From Nephrocerus scutellatus (lineage: Eukaryota > Arthropoda > Insecta > Diptera > Pipunculidae): 64,000 nucleotides of DNA. The stretch is from contig OX352762.1 in the NCBI GenBank assembly GCA_947095585.1, positions 32,340,669-32,404,668 on the forward strand. The letters run 5' to 3'. Each line of letters opens with the position of its first letter. The first letter of the stretch is position 1. The notes under the pieces were generated by a model, which saw only the letters and a program-made list of their open reading frames with translations, was not told the DNA's origin and made no database searches. Shown one piece after another: positions 33,010 through 43,545 of this stretch. The position numbers and the translations under genes were made by a program.

Positions 33010-33320
33010 TGTTGTTTTTTTGCTACTTGGGAGAGTCTGGGATTTTTGGAACCAAGCCATTTCTTAATGGATTCGTATGAAACTCGGAATTTAGGACTAA
33101 TATGTGACTATAAGACTTGTTCCTATGGAAATTCTGGAATATTATTATTATGGTCTGGAATTTCATTTCTGGAGCAAATCAATTTCTCGAGCGATTCGCA
33201 TGAAATTCGGAGTGTAGTACTACGATGTGACTATAAGACTTGTTCCTATGGAAATTCTGGGATCTGGCCAATAGGGTCTGGGATTTTTGGAACCAAGCCA
33301 TTTCTCAAGGGATTCGTGCC
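33010..33320. repeat. short tandem repeat of about 118 bp
   Basis: The block gtctgggatttttggaacca, then agccatttct, occurs at about 33033 and 33268, with a diverged copy at about 33152. The block gactataagacttgttccta occurs at 33109 and 33229. This gives two and a half units directly next to the satellite. Confidence 0.75.
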
Positions 33321-33889
33321 TTTTAATTTAATCGTAATATTGTCCACAACGTCAAAGAATTTCACTCCAACCGCGCGTAAAGATTACACGCAGATATTTT
33401 TTTAACAGCTCTTACTTCTCCTACTGCTATCGACGCAATTGCATTACTATGTTTGTGCAGTGATATGATATATTTAATATGTACCCACCTCACAATAAAT
33501 TGTTATGAACATTTAAATCAGCTTTTAAATTATTTATTCTGTTGTATGTGATGTGATTGATGATCATGTGTGTATGTGAGTTGAAACCAAAAGCTGCATT
33601 ACTGTGTTTGGGCAGTAATATGCAATATGCAGCAACTTCACAGTTAGTGGTTATGAACATTAAAATTCGCTTATAAATAATTTATATATAATGTGATGTG
33701 ATGATGATGTATGTATGTATGATGAGCTACGGTGCAAGTCGTAGGATTTGTATTTAGTATAGAATTTTTTTTTAATATATCCGTCCGTGTTTATGTCCCA
33801 CAGACAACAAGATCTTTTTCTTTTCTTTCATCCCGGAAAGACGTTGTCACGCTCAAAACCCACGGCCGTGTCTTCGACACAGCCTACCC
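33321..33889. other. region without recognised feature
   Basis: AT-rich. Two similar blocks (ttactatgtttgtgcagtga at 33442 and ttactgtgtttgggcagtaa at 33599) suggest a diverged tandem duplication of about 157 bp. No gene was recognised. Confidence 0.45.
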
Positions 33890-34260
33890 TGCTCTTTTTT
33901 TTTTTTGAATTTCAAGACCTTAAGTCCAATATGATCTTTCAATATGTGCTGCATCCGTTCGAGCGAAATTTTCGCCTCACGAGCCATTTTTATGCCGCTA
34001 CGGCGCGGATTCCGCGCCAATTTGGCCTTCACCTTCCGAATGATATCCGGCGTTGTTGCAGTGCGTTTCGGTCCACCACCACGCCAGTATCGTTATAGCG
34101 ATTTATGGTGCGATACACAAACATTTTATTCACATGCAGATGTTTTAACTGGTTAACAATCTGCAGCTGTGGTTTTCCCAGCCAAATATAGAGCAATCAC
34201 ACTATTACGTTTGAATTCCATTGCGGATAACTTTTTTCTGAATATTTTCTACTAAAATGC
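33890..34260 (-). pseudogene. mariner transposase, N-terminal fragment
   Basis: On the - strand it reads MEFKRNSVIALYLAGK and then, after shifts and stops, GGGPKRTATTPDIIRKVKAK and LARNPRRSGIKMAREAKISL. This is the paired helix-turn-helix DNA-binding region of a Tc1/mariner transposase. It ends at a poly-A tract (33895-33906). Its sequence would continue into the kind of catalytic domain found at 27300-28065. Confidence 0.75.
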
Positions 34261-34746
34261 TTTTGTACGCTTGTAAACAATGGAATGAAGTGTCAATTTG
34301 AGCGCGCTGTCATCACTGGTTTGACAGAAATGATAGTCTGAAATTGGTAACACTTCGTGTCAGTCACCCGCTTATTTATGTATTTTAAAGCTATTTATTT
34401 ACCCAAAACAGATATATTCTTTGTAATATATAAATAACTCTCTGTGTATATCTTATGGAACTAGTTGACGTCTTTCTTAAAGGCCAACAACTTGACAGTG
34501 AATCTTGCCAGATTCATTTGTAGTACTAGGCCTAACAAATGAAAAAGGCACGTACAACTATCAAGCCAATGGGCTTATCAAAATGCATCTTCTAAAGTCG
34601 AAAATTCTTGCAAATTCCAGAAAATCAATGTGTTTATTGACGCCAAAAATTGCAACAAGGCTGAGCGGACGAGTTGGATTCAGAAAGAGAAAAGAGAATC
34701 TGTTTCAATGTTCCTTATATACATACATTACTAATAATAATATTAA
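34261..34746. other. region without recognised feature
   Basis: No coding frame or repeat recognised between the mariner fragment and the next SINE. Confidence 0.4.
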
Positions 34747-35023
34747 TCGGCGCCACAGGCCGTTGCGTTCCAAGCCATAGCTTTTCGAGACCAATTGTGC
34801 TGTACAGGTATATTTTTGCACACAAATGTAAGGGACCTACAATTCAATGCCGTATCCGAACGGCGAATTGAGAAGCCTCCGTGACAAGTTCTTACTCTCG
34901 GACGTTTGACAGACATTCGCGAGAGGTGGTACCGTGAAAAATACTTTTGGTGTTTCCTGGGATTCGAACTGCGAACCCCCTGCTCAGAAATGCATGCAAT
35001 TAACCAGTGAGCCACGGCGCCCA
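34747..35023 (-). mobile_element. tRNA-derived SINE, copy 4
   Basis: Full-length - strand copy with tail side aataatattaatcggcgcc and head ending gagccacggcgccca at 35023. Box B is slightly changed (complement gggattcgaactg). A microsatellite begins 20 bp beyond the head. Confidence 0.85.
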
Positions 35024-35044
35024 CATTGCATTTATCAACAATTT

Positions 35045-35305
35045 ATCTTTACTTCTTTACTTATTTACTTCTTTACTTCTTTACTTCTTTACTTCTTTAC
35101 TTCTTTACTTCTTTACTTCTTTACTTCTTTACTTCTTTACTTCTTTACTTCTTTATTTCTTTACTTCTTTACTTCTTTACTTCTTTACTTCTTTACTTCT
35201 TTACTTCTTTACTTCTTTACTTCTTTACTTCTTTACTTCTTTACTTCTTTACTTCTTTACTTCTTTACTTCTTTACTTCTTTACTTCTTTACTTCTATAC
35301 TTACT
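35045..35305. repeat. 8-bp microsatellite, ACTTCTTT
   Basis: About 31 copies of acttcttt run with only a few substitutions (tttatttc near 35155, ctatac at the end). Because 8 is not a multiple of 3, all three + frames stay open and give repetitive FTSLLLYF-type translations that are not genes. Confidence 0.95.
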
Positions 35306-35750
35306 CTAATATAGTTGTGTAGCAGTGATGAATAATTAACAGGTTTTAGTGGAATTCCAATTGCGATAGAAATTTATCGCGATAGAAATTTATAAAAAAA
35401 ATTAATTGTCTGAATTTCGAAAAATCTATACTTAAGTTAATACATATTGCCAATAGTGTAATTATATTGTCTACAAATTAAACGAAATATTTTAATTTCA
35501 ACAAAACAAACATCCGAAAAATGTATACTTAAGTTAATACATATTCCCACTAGTGTAATTATATTGTCTAAAAATTAAACGCAATTTTTTAATTTCATCA
35601 AAACAAAGTTTACTTACCATAAACATTCAAAATTTTGTATTCATCACTAAATCGTTGTGGTATCGTTTGTGTTTCCCAGGTTTACGAGTCCTGTTTTACT
35701 AGTTTTGCAATTATTGAATTTTACGATGTTTCAGTAACAATTGTCTGCTT

Positions 35751-35785
35751 TATAAACGAACGCGTTAAACGCTGTTTAGTTCAGA
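35751..35785 (+). promoter_or_regulatory. TATA box and initiator of the small secreted-peptide gene
   Basis: TATAAA at 35751-35756 is followed by an Inr-like TTCAGA (35780-35785). The A at 35783 lies 32 bp after the first T of TATA, the spacing usual for insect core promoters. This leaves a 5' UTR of about 56 bases before the ATG at 35839. Confidence 0.6.
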
Positions 35786-35838
35786 ATTAAAACCGAGTTT
35801 TTGTTGCAAGTACCTACTGGAATCTCTCCAAAAGTAAA

Positions 35839-36042
35839 ATGAAACTCTTCATCGTTGCTTTCTGTTTTCTTATCATCTGTATATTGAGGAGCGAGGCTAA
35901 TTGTACTCCTGAAGATCAAAATAAAATCGAGTTAAAACCTAAAAATATGCACAATCTGCTTTCTCCAGAAGAGGATTATCACGATCGGGTCATACGTGAA
36001 GTAAAAACTCAGTATGGAATAACAGTAGATCCACTACTTTAA
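35839..36042 (+). CDS. small secreted peptide, 67 residues, function unknown
   Basis: Single-exon frame. Residues 1-20 (MKLFIVAFCFLIICILRSEA) form a clear signal peptide with a charged start, hydrophobic core and small residues before the cut. The mature part is about 47 residues, acidic and hydrophilic, with one Cys inside an NCT glycosylation sequon and no pattern of paired cysteines. It contains LLSPEEDYHDRVIREV and ends DPLL. I do not recognise the family. A core promoter at the expected distance and the well-formed signal peptide argue for a real gene; lack of any known domain and lack of an AATAAA nearby keep this cautious. A short tissue-specific secreted peptide (salivary, reproductive or immune) is possible but not shown. 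Confidence 0.7.
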   Translation: MKLFIVAFCFLIICILRSEANCTPEDQNKIELKPKNMHNLLSPEEDYHDRVIREVKTQYGITVDPLL

Positions 36043-36244
36043 AATATGGAATATGAACCAGAACTCCACAAATTTAAAAAAAATTTAATTTCATCAATCA
36101 TTTGTACTTTCTCTACATATTTGTTAAAAAAACATTGTATTTGTTACAATATTTAAAATTATATGTACGGTGAATATGCCCTAGTAATACAAACGTGCTT
36201 TCTTTAAAATGCTCTTTTTACAGTTCCACTCGTTTTTATTAAAT

Positions 36245-36375
36245 TTTTCGCGTGCCCGTAGCTAGTTAGATCGTGTGATAAATTTTTAACCCACTTTCCA
36301 AAGTTCGATTTTATTGAAATTTGGCACACATGTGTATTTCCGGTAAGAACACCCGGAGACCCCTCGGGCCTCAGG
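36245..36375 (+). repeat. 130-bp-unit element, forward, short
   Basis: The start region tcgcgtgcccgtagctagtt, then gtgataaatttttaaccca and tggcacacatgtgtatttcc, covers the first unit only, then it is cut by a non-LTR fragment. Confidence 0.75.
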
Positions 36376-36745
36376 GTCCGACGTAAGAATCATTCTGGGA
36401 GATACGATTGCCAAAATAAACAATGGACAACGAATCATAGAGATGGCAGCAAGCAATAATTTGGTCGTTGCGAGTATAAGGTTTGCGCGTAAAAATATCC
36501 ACAAAGCCACCTAATGGAGCCACTCGCAACCAGATAGACCATGTATTGATAGACCGCCGCCACAACCCGAACCTGATGACGAAACGGACGTACCGAGGTG
36601 CCAACGTCAACTCGGACCACTATCTTGTTGGTGCTCCGAGCGCGGATTGCATCATCATGAAAGACGGTATCTGCGAATCAGATTCAAGTCAACACGGCTG
36701 CCCTTCGCAACGAAGAGACCAGAAACAACTACGGTCAAGCGATAG
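36376..36745 (+). pseudogene. non-LTR endonuclease relic
   Basis: Frames read RIILGDTIAKINNGQRIIEM, then NNLVVASIRFARKNIHKAT, ATRNQIDHVLIDRRHNPNLM and RGANVNSDHYLVGA. These are the end of an APE-type endonuclease, where SDH is the last catalytic motif. It is followed by the VNTAALRNEETRNNYGQAI-type linker. One shift breaks the frame. It is the same family as 690-1365. Confidence 0.75.
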
Positions 36746-38337
36746 GACACGATTTATCGGATATGTAATTTCTATCTATTGTTCTCTCAGATTTCTCCGA
36801 CATAAAAAAACACGCCCACAAATTCAGGCTTTCTCGTATTTATGAGGCAGTTACAGATATGTGTAAACCGCTGGAAAGTTCGGACATAGTGACGTAGTTC
36901 TTTCAATATATATATAAATAAAAATATTTAAAGAGATTGCGAATAACAAATTAAGTTGTTAATTTATTTGTTATTTAATTAATATCATTAACTATATGTA
37001 TTCAGTTATTTATGCTTCTTAAGACTTAGCAATGCATTTACAAATACGTAAAATTTTAATCTTTCTCAATTGTCTCATATGCTTTCTAACATTTTGAGGC
37101 TAACGTAAAAATTAATGCTTTTCAAGAGAGAGATAGAGAGAATAAAACAAGAAATAGCTGTTTTTATAATCTAGAGTTTCTCGGGCACGTTACATGTTGA
37201 TCATTCAAAATAGCAGCCAGCTTCCAACAACAATATAAACTTAAACTTGTGGATTTTTTCGGGGTTCGTATCATCGACAAGTAACCTGTTGAAGAAACCA
37301 AAGTAAACTGGGTCAGTCCAGAAAATACATTATAGTATAGCGTGCTCATGCTGCAAAAACATAATTATGTCAATTTCTAAATTTCATTTTAGTTTCCTTT
37401 TTACCAGAAATCGGTAGCTGACATTGAACTTTGATTTAAATTAATTTGCCCGGCCTGATAAGAGTACAGTTAAAAATAATCAGACTTTTCTTCTTATCTA
37501 TCTGTTCAAAGCAATTAAAACATAATAGAATTTTATTATATTAATATTAATAAACAATATACTATTATGTTTGGACATGTATTGTGCTTGTTTTTTTTTA
37601 TTCTAACTGATAGTAAGTAGCCTATGGACATAAAATAAAAATCAGTCTCAGTCTTTTTGAGCTGTTCGGACCTGATAGATCGCATAGAAATCTGTAGTTT
37701 GAAAAAGTTCCATTAAAAAGATTCAATAAAATTCTTCCATTGTTAAAAGCTTTTGACCTAGATGTACAAAATTTTTAATATTTGCAATCAAAGCAATCAA
37801 GGCTCTACATTCCTGCACTGAAATTCTGGTTATCTTAAATGAAAAGAAATGAAAAAAACTGCAATGTTAAATAAATTTCCCTGGACATTAAGTATTTAAA
37901 TGTTTTAATTTAATTTCTATAATTGGATTTACATAACTTTAGTATTACTCGCATTTATTTATTTTAAAATTTAAAAAACGATTACGTCCACTCGAATAAA
38001 ATCTGAATAAAAAAAAGCCATCCAAAATTCAGTTCAATATCAAGTAAAAAAAAAAAGTAGAAAAGTTAAAGAAGTGAAATGTACTGTCCAATTTATATGA
38101 TTGTATGTATGTATACCAGACATCATTGACGTACGGACCTCAAAAAAATACATCAGAGGTTCCTGTTACAAGTTAGAGCAAAAAAGGTAATTTTTTTGGT
38201 TAAGTTTTTTTAATTCTAGGTAAATAAGTGAATAAAACAAAATTTTTTTTGGCAACCCTACACGTACCAAAGTACACATTTTAGAATTCATATATCGCAG
38301 ATTGGCTTTACATCTTAATTACTTTATATATCAACTC
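36746..38337. other. region without recognised feature
   Basis: AT-rich intergenic sequence. No coding frame, RNA gene or repeat family was recognised. Confidence 0.45.
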
Positions 38338-38596
38338 AACCGTACATGGCCTGGCTTCTCGCAACCATTTGTGTTGAGCATGCATACTTTTGCACACAAA
38401 TGGAGGGACCTACAATTTAATGACGGATCGGAACGGCGAATTGAGAAGCTTTCCGTGACAAGTTATTACTCTTGGACGTTTGTCAAACTTTCGCGAGCGG
38501 CGGGACACCGTAAAAAATACTTTGGTGTTACTGGGATTTGAACCACGAACCCCCTACTCAGGAGTCCATGCTCCTACCCACTGAGCCACGGCGCCA
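38338..38596 (-). mobile_element. tRNA-derived SINE, copy 5
   Basis: - strand copy lacking the last 20 or so bases of its 3' end (the cggcgcgacag block). It has an almost intact head (box B complement gggatttgaacc, head end gagccacggcgcc at 38595). Confidence 0.85.
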
Positions 38597-38684
38597 ACTG
38601 TACGTAACATTATAGCTTCGCACATGTGTACTTGTAATCTAGATGATTACAGAGTGCGGTGAGAAAAATTCGTGCGTTTTTTAG

Positions 38685-38760
38685 ACGTGCCGGGAATCAA
38701 TCCCGGTATCCTTCGAGTGGTATCCAAAGGTTCTTACCACTGCACCACCGACACCGACCA
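38685..38760 (-). pseudogene. tRNA(Gly)-like sequence
   Basis: On the - strand it reads GTCGGTGGTGCAGTGGTAAG (box A), then a T arm CCGGG-ATTGATT-CCCGG whose stem pairs perfectly, with box B as GGATTGATTCC. The D-arm resembles tRNA-Gly. The anticodon arm is irregular and the acceptor strands do not pair, so it is not a functional tRNA. It may head a second SINE family. Confidence 0.5.
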
Positions 38761-39510
38761 TCAGTTGCCCAGGCATTAAAGACGGCGCGAGTTACCACGG
38801 GTGATCCATTATTCAATGAACATCGGCCGTTCATCTAACATAGCCATGTACTCGGCCTGCGTCCAAAACGTGCAGTACAGCTTTAGAAATTTACTACATT
38901 TATTTTAAATATTGCGGCGTGTGTGTTTTTAAAAATCCAAACGCTACTGCCAAAAGATTTGTACGGCTCACTGATTAAAATAATGTCAGTTTTCTCATCC
39001 TTAGCTGTGTGTGCCAGAATATCCTGTGCTATCTCACACTGATTCATAATTATCTGAATAATCTTCATACTCTTCTGATGATGATAGTCCTTCAAATAAC
39101 CGGACATTTGCTACTGCCAAATACACGGATCGCATCTTTAATGTGAAGCCAACATCTGCTACAAAGGTTGGAGCGATCATCGTCCTTCTTTTCCGTTCGC
39201 GGATGTGACAGATGACCCAGTCAATTTTGATATCCTTTACTTCTAACAGCTTTTTTGCTTTTACGTCATGAAGGCTGATGGTCGCCGTCTTTTTTAAAAA
39301 AAAAACTCGCTATCTCGTTTATCCGCCGCAAAATCTAATACAAAAATTTTCGCTTTTTGAGAATCAGTTCGCTCGTTCCTTAAGCCAAATCACAACTCGC
39401 CTACTTGTGACTAGGCGAGAAGTCTTTAAATATCCAACAGCTTCTTGAAAACTAATCACATGCTCGGGACCAGCGCTGCTAAACTTACTTCAATAAGTAT
39501 TATACTTCTA
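38761..39510. other. region without recognised feature
   Basis: No gene was recognised. The block 38760-38880 could belong to the tRNA-like element just before it. Confidence 0.4.
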
Positions 39511-39511
39511 A

Positions 39512-39733
39512 AGGGTGTCCCAACAAGAGCGCCGGAATTGCTACTTTGGACTTAGACACTCACAAAAGTTTAACTCTCTGGGTCGTGTGGAAGTTGGTTT
39601 AAAAGGACCCCAAAAAGTCGAAAAAAATTTATTCAACGCATCACACGTGACAAATGTAAAAAAAATCACCGTACAACTCGTATTAACAAAATGGCGGCAA
39701 ATTTAAATCCGGCGCTCTTGTTGGGACACCCTA
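39512..39733. mobile_element. MITE with about 27-bp terminal inverted repeats
   Basis: The left end agggtgtcccaacaagagcg, then ccgga, is matched in reverse at the right end (tccggcgctc, ttgttgggacaccct at 39731). TA lies next to the ends. About 220 bp long and without coding capacity. The termini share the GGGTGTCCC start with the larger element at 3536, which suggests related transposase recognition. Confidence 0.8.
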
Positions 39734-39993
39734 TATTTGATCGGCCATATACTATACTACCAAAAGCTAGTACTTTATACTACTTTTATGAAGTATTTAA
39801 AATTCAAAACGATACTATATTAATTTAATTTCCTCCCAAAAAATTGTTTCTTTTTCATTTAAAATGTTAAAAGTCTGTACATTTAACTCCGAACGTGCCT
39901 AATCCTGGCATCATCCACCTCTACAAATGTAATTTGTACCGTTCTCTTAAAATTGAGCCAATTGTTCTAATCAGTTTATCCTGCTATAGAAAG

Positions 39994-42002
39994 ATGTTAA
40001 CATTTCTTTGGTTACATCTTCTGCTGACGGCGAATGTGTTTGCTGCTCCGGTAAATGAATTCGACAAAACATTTGAATTGCGAATTTTGCACAACAATGA
40101 CATGCACGGACGATTCTTAGAAACCAGCGCAACAAGTGATCTATGTTCTATGGATTTATATAATACTTCAAATTGCTATGGTGGATTCGCTAGAACCGCT
40201 TACTTGTAAGTTTACCATTAATATTTAGACCAGTTTTAAAAACGATCAACTGCTTCCCCACAGGATAAAAAAATATCGTTCTGCAGCAATGACACCAGGA
40301 GAAAAGCCTGTGATATACCTCAATGCTGGAGACACGTTCACGGGTACCATATGGTTTTCAGTATTCAAAGATGTTATAACCAGTGAATTGATGAACCAGC
40401 TGCAACCAAATGCTACGGTATAAATTTTGCGATTTCATCAAGCGGTGATTTAATAAAAAAATAAAAAATTAACTGTAGACATTTGGTAACCATGAATTTG
40501 ATTTTGGAGAGAAAATACTGACGAGGTACGTGAAGCAGACCCAGTTCGCACATGTTGTTAGCAACTTAGACTTGACAAGGTCGAAATTTCTATCGGCCGC
40601 TGCAAATTTACACGAGTCACTAATATTGGACATAAAAGGTATCAAGGTTGGTGTTGTGGGTTATGTGACTCCCGACAGCATGATGCAGTCGTCAACTGGA
40701 AACATTCTCATTAAATCGGAAATAGATTCTATTAAGTAGGTAAATAAATTAAAAGTCGACCCCATTTCGATCTTTGAACAATCGTAGCAACCAGACACTG
40801 ATGCTTAAGGAGCAACATGTTGACATTATTATTGCGTTAGGTCATTCTGGATTTGAAGCAGATAAGGAAATTGCGGCGAAATGCCTAGACGTGGACATCA
40901 TCATTGGAGGGCACACGAATACATTTCTGTACAACGGAAATGCACCAGATCGTGAAATTCCCGAAGATGTTTACCCAGTGGTTATTAAAAAACCGTCGAA
41001 TGGCAAAAAGACGCTCGTCCTTCATGCATATGCTTACACCAAGTATCTGGGCGTTTTGGACGTTAAGGTATTAAACACATTAGTAAAGTAATATTAGAGA
41101 GCACCTCATAATATCTTGGTTTGCCTTTTCAGTTCGACTCTTGCGGTGATATACTTGAATGGACAGGAAATCCAGTCTTGGTGGATGCTATCGTGCCACA
41201 AGATAAGACTGTTTTAAACATTCTCGAAAGGTTTCGACCGAATGTGACGGCACTGTCCGTGGTGGTTGGCTCAACCAAAACTCTCATTAACGGAAATCGA
41301 ACAGCATGTCGACGAGGCGAATGCACGCTGGGTAACTTGGTCGCAGATTCACTTTTGTATGCGCGGCATAAGGATTTGATTGCTGCCCTCGAGCCCATTG
41401 ATACGTTTGTGGCATTAACATCAGCTGGAGGTTGTGCTGCTACCAAACGTTACCATACAGAACCTAATTTTTTGAAACGTTTTTTTCTTCAATTTAAAGG
41501 TATTAAATCGTCATTAACAAACTCGAATGACGGAAAAATATCGCTGCTTGACGTACGCACCGCTTTTCCGTATGAAAACATTTTGTACACTGTTAATCTT
41601 CGTGGGGATGTACTGCTAAGAGCCTTAGAACACTCTGCTTCTTTATATATGAATTCCGAAGATGGCGGATTCTTGCAATTTACTGGAATGAAGGTTGTTT
41701 ACGACATGGCCAACGAAGTTGGACATCGAGTTGTCTCTGCTGAAATTCGAATTGCTGCGGATGCTGGAAATGAGCAGATTCACTTTGAAGCGATTAAATC
41801 TGAGAAATCGTACAAGGTTGTGATGGCTAAATTTTTGCTTAAAGGAGGAGATGCCTATGAGTGGGGTATTGGTGATAACTATTTGGATAAGGCTGCGAAA
41901 ATGGATTGGTACGATTCTGAAGCACTACTGGAGTTTATAAAAGTGAAAAGCCCTTTAATGCTGGTTCTTGAAGGCAGACAGACTGTTCTGCATACATATT
42001 AG
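39994..42002 (+). CDS. 5'-nucleotidase / apyrase family enzyme, gene 2 (probably secreted)
   Basis: A 567-residue protein is predicted from six exons: 39994-40205, 40264-40417, 40479-40735, 40788-41067, 41133-41430 and 41500-42002. All junctions are GT-AG with the same positions and phases as gene 1. Signal peptide 1-17 (MLTFLWLHLLLTANVFA). Metal ligands are all present: HNNDMH (Asp36, His38), AGDT (Asp94), GNHEFD (Asn126, His127), GHSG (His227) and GGHTNT (His250). The C-terminal domain has CRRGECTLGNL. The usual NGGGIR segment reads SAGGIK, so a nucleotide-contacting Arg is Lys, and the LPFG region reads FPYE. There is no hydrophobic C-terminal tail, so the product is probably soluble and extracellular, as in secreted apyrase-like members. 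The last intron (69 bp) is a multiple of three without stops. GTG at 39895 opens the frame earlier, but the ATG at 39994 gives the signal peptide. Confidence 0.92.
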
Positions 42003-42032
42003 TGTCTTATTTTTCGCAAATGAAAGACATAA

Positions 42033-42038
42033 AATAAA
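42033..42038 (+). terminator. poly(A) signal of nucleotidase gene 2
   Basis: AATAAA 31 bp after the stop codon. Confidence 0.65.
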
Positions 42039-42319
42039 GATTGTCAAGTATTTTTATTATAATATCACCTTAATACAACTCCTATAAATTTATATAAATT
42101 TGTTAAACTAACCGATCCAACAATTTTATAGTAAGAGTTGAAGTAGTAACGAAATTACTGAAACCAATTCAATACTTTTAAACAACCAGAAAATTAGTAC
42201 AACACTTATTCTACAAAGCTGCTACTACCCAAACACCTTCATTAATTTTTTGTTTAATATTTCTACCCTTTAATTTATATAAGCTGCTTTAAATGTCAAC
42301 TCCATAATCTCGGTCTCCA
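42039..42319. other. 3' flank of nucleotidase gene 2
   Basis: AT-rich, nothing recognised before the next retroelement relic. Confidence 0.4.
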
Positions 42320-43010
42320 GACATGACGACTTGCTGCGCTTTGATGGAAGACCACAGACCAGACATTCTCCTTCTAAACGAGACGAACCTTAACGCAAGA
42401 GATAAAATTATAATTAACATCTACCACTTTATACGGACGGACAGAAAGAACGCGATTCGAGGTGATGGAACAGCAGTTCTGATCCGAAAACTACTAAATT
42501 TAAAAACAATTTATAAGAGTGATATTGCGATTTTATGTAGAGGCGATATTAATGGCAGCTTTGTTTGCTAACGATTCCATATTTGTTCTCACAACCCAAC
42601 CAGAAATTCCTAAATTAAATTTTAGTAAAATCAACTGGAACAGGTTCGAAAAACGGGCTACAAGAGAATACAGAAATAGCATTTCCTCTTCTGGAATTTC
42701 TAACAATAGGAATCTGACGAACGAGGTGTGTGATTTCTGCATCGAAAGACTGAATTTGGCGATTCTGTCGAGAATTTATTCGACAGTCCCGAAAATTAAA
42801 TACAAAAATTCTACGAAGTGTTATCTAAGCCGCAAAATTTGTATGTTACAGAGCTACAAGAGTTTTCTTGTCACACAAATCATTAGAATACGACGGACAC
42901 TCCCTGGTATACTGGGCTGTGGACTAGTGAGAAACAAATCCATCTTGAGAAATGTTAAAACCCTACTGGAACAACAATTCCGAAACAGTGCTAACAATTA
43001 TTGAAAACAC
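42320..43010 (+). pseudogene. Jockey-like non-LTR endonuclease relic
   Basis: Frame 42323-42535 reads MEDHRPDILLLNETNLNARD, then a HFIRTDRKNAIRGDGTAVLI block. This is the start of a Jockey-type endonuclease (ETNL with the catalytic Glu). After a deletion of the rest of the endonuclease, 42519-43004 continues with PEIPKLNFSKINWNRFEKRA and a basic linker. No reverse transcriptase follows directly. Confidence 0.65.
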
Positions 43011-43179
43011 CGAGCAGGGAATGTTATAAAGTCTGATTCAGGAACAATGTTCCCGAACATAAATCGACTTGTAATGTTCTTACTGCGCTGGAATTGAAAA
43101 TACCAATTGATTTGCGGTATCTCATTTCTCGCGTCGAGAAATTCAATCTCATTGGATCAAATTTTGAAACTATTTATAT

Positions 43180-43545
43180 GGTCCCTGGGCCTTGCGGCCA
43201 CTTCAAAATTTTTACAAAAAGCGTTGTCCATAGGATTAAACATGTGTGTATAAAATTTGAGGAAAATCGGGTACATTTTTAAACATTTTAATGGGGCCTT
43301 CCGTCACCGAGGCACGATCACTTCCAAATATTTACATAAAGTGGTGTCCATCGGAGATACACATGTGTATAAAATTTGAAGAAAATCGGGACTTTTGTTT
43401 ATAAAATTTGGTTGGGTGCCCCCCAACCCCGGGGCCTGATCACTACCAAATTTTTACAAAAATATTTTCCATTGGAGATACACATGTGTAAAAAATTTGA
43501 AGAAAAAGAAAAATGTTTGTAAAATATTTGTATGGGAGCCCCCGG
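43180..43545 (-). repeat. 130-bp-unit array, reverse
   Basis: Three units in reverse orientation (gttgtccataggattaaaca; gtgtccatcggagatacaca; ttccattggagatacacatg). It is bounded on the right by a SINE fragment. Confidence 0.8.

Noticed and set aside
33046..33405. 119-codon frame
   Set aside because: It is a translation of the 118-bp tandem repeat (CDYKTCSYGNSG appears twice) with no other support.
34934..35322. Three overlapping frames of about 100-126 codons with FTSLLLYF repeats
   Set aside because: They are the three reading frames of an 8-bp microsatellite, plus part of a SINE.
39895..39993. Upstream in-frame start for nucleotidase gene 2
   Set aside because: The codon at 39895 is GTG and the extra residues are not signal-peptide-like; the ATG at 39994 gives a clean signal peptide.
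41129..41446. 105-codon - strand frame
   Set aside because: Antisense to conserved exon 5 of nucleotidase gene 2.
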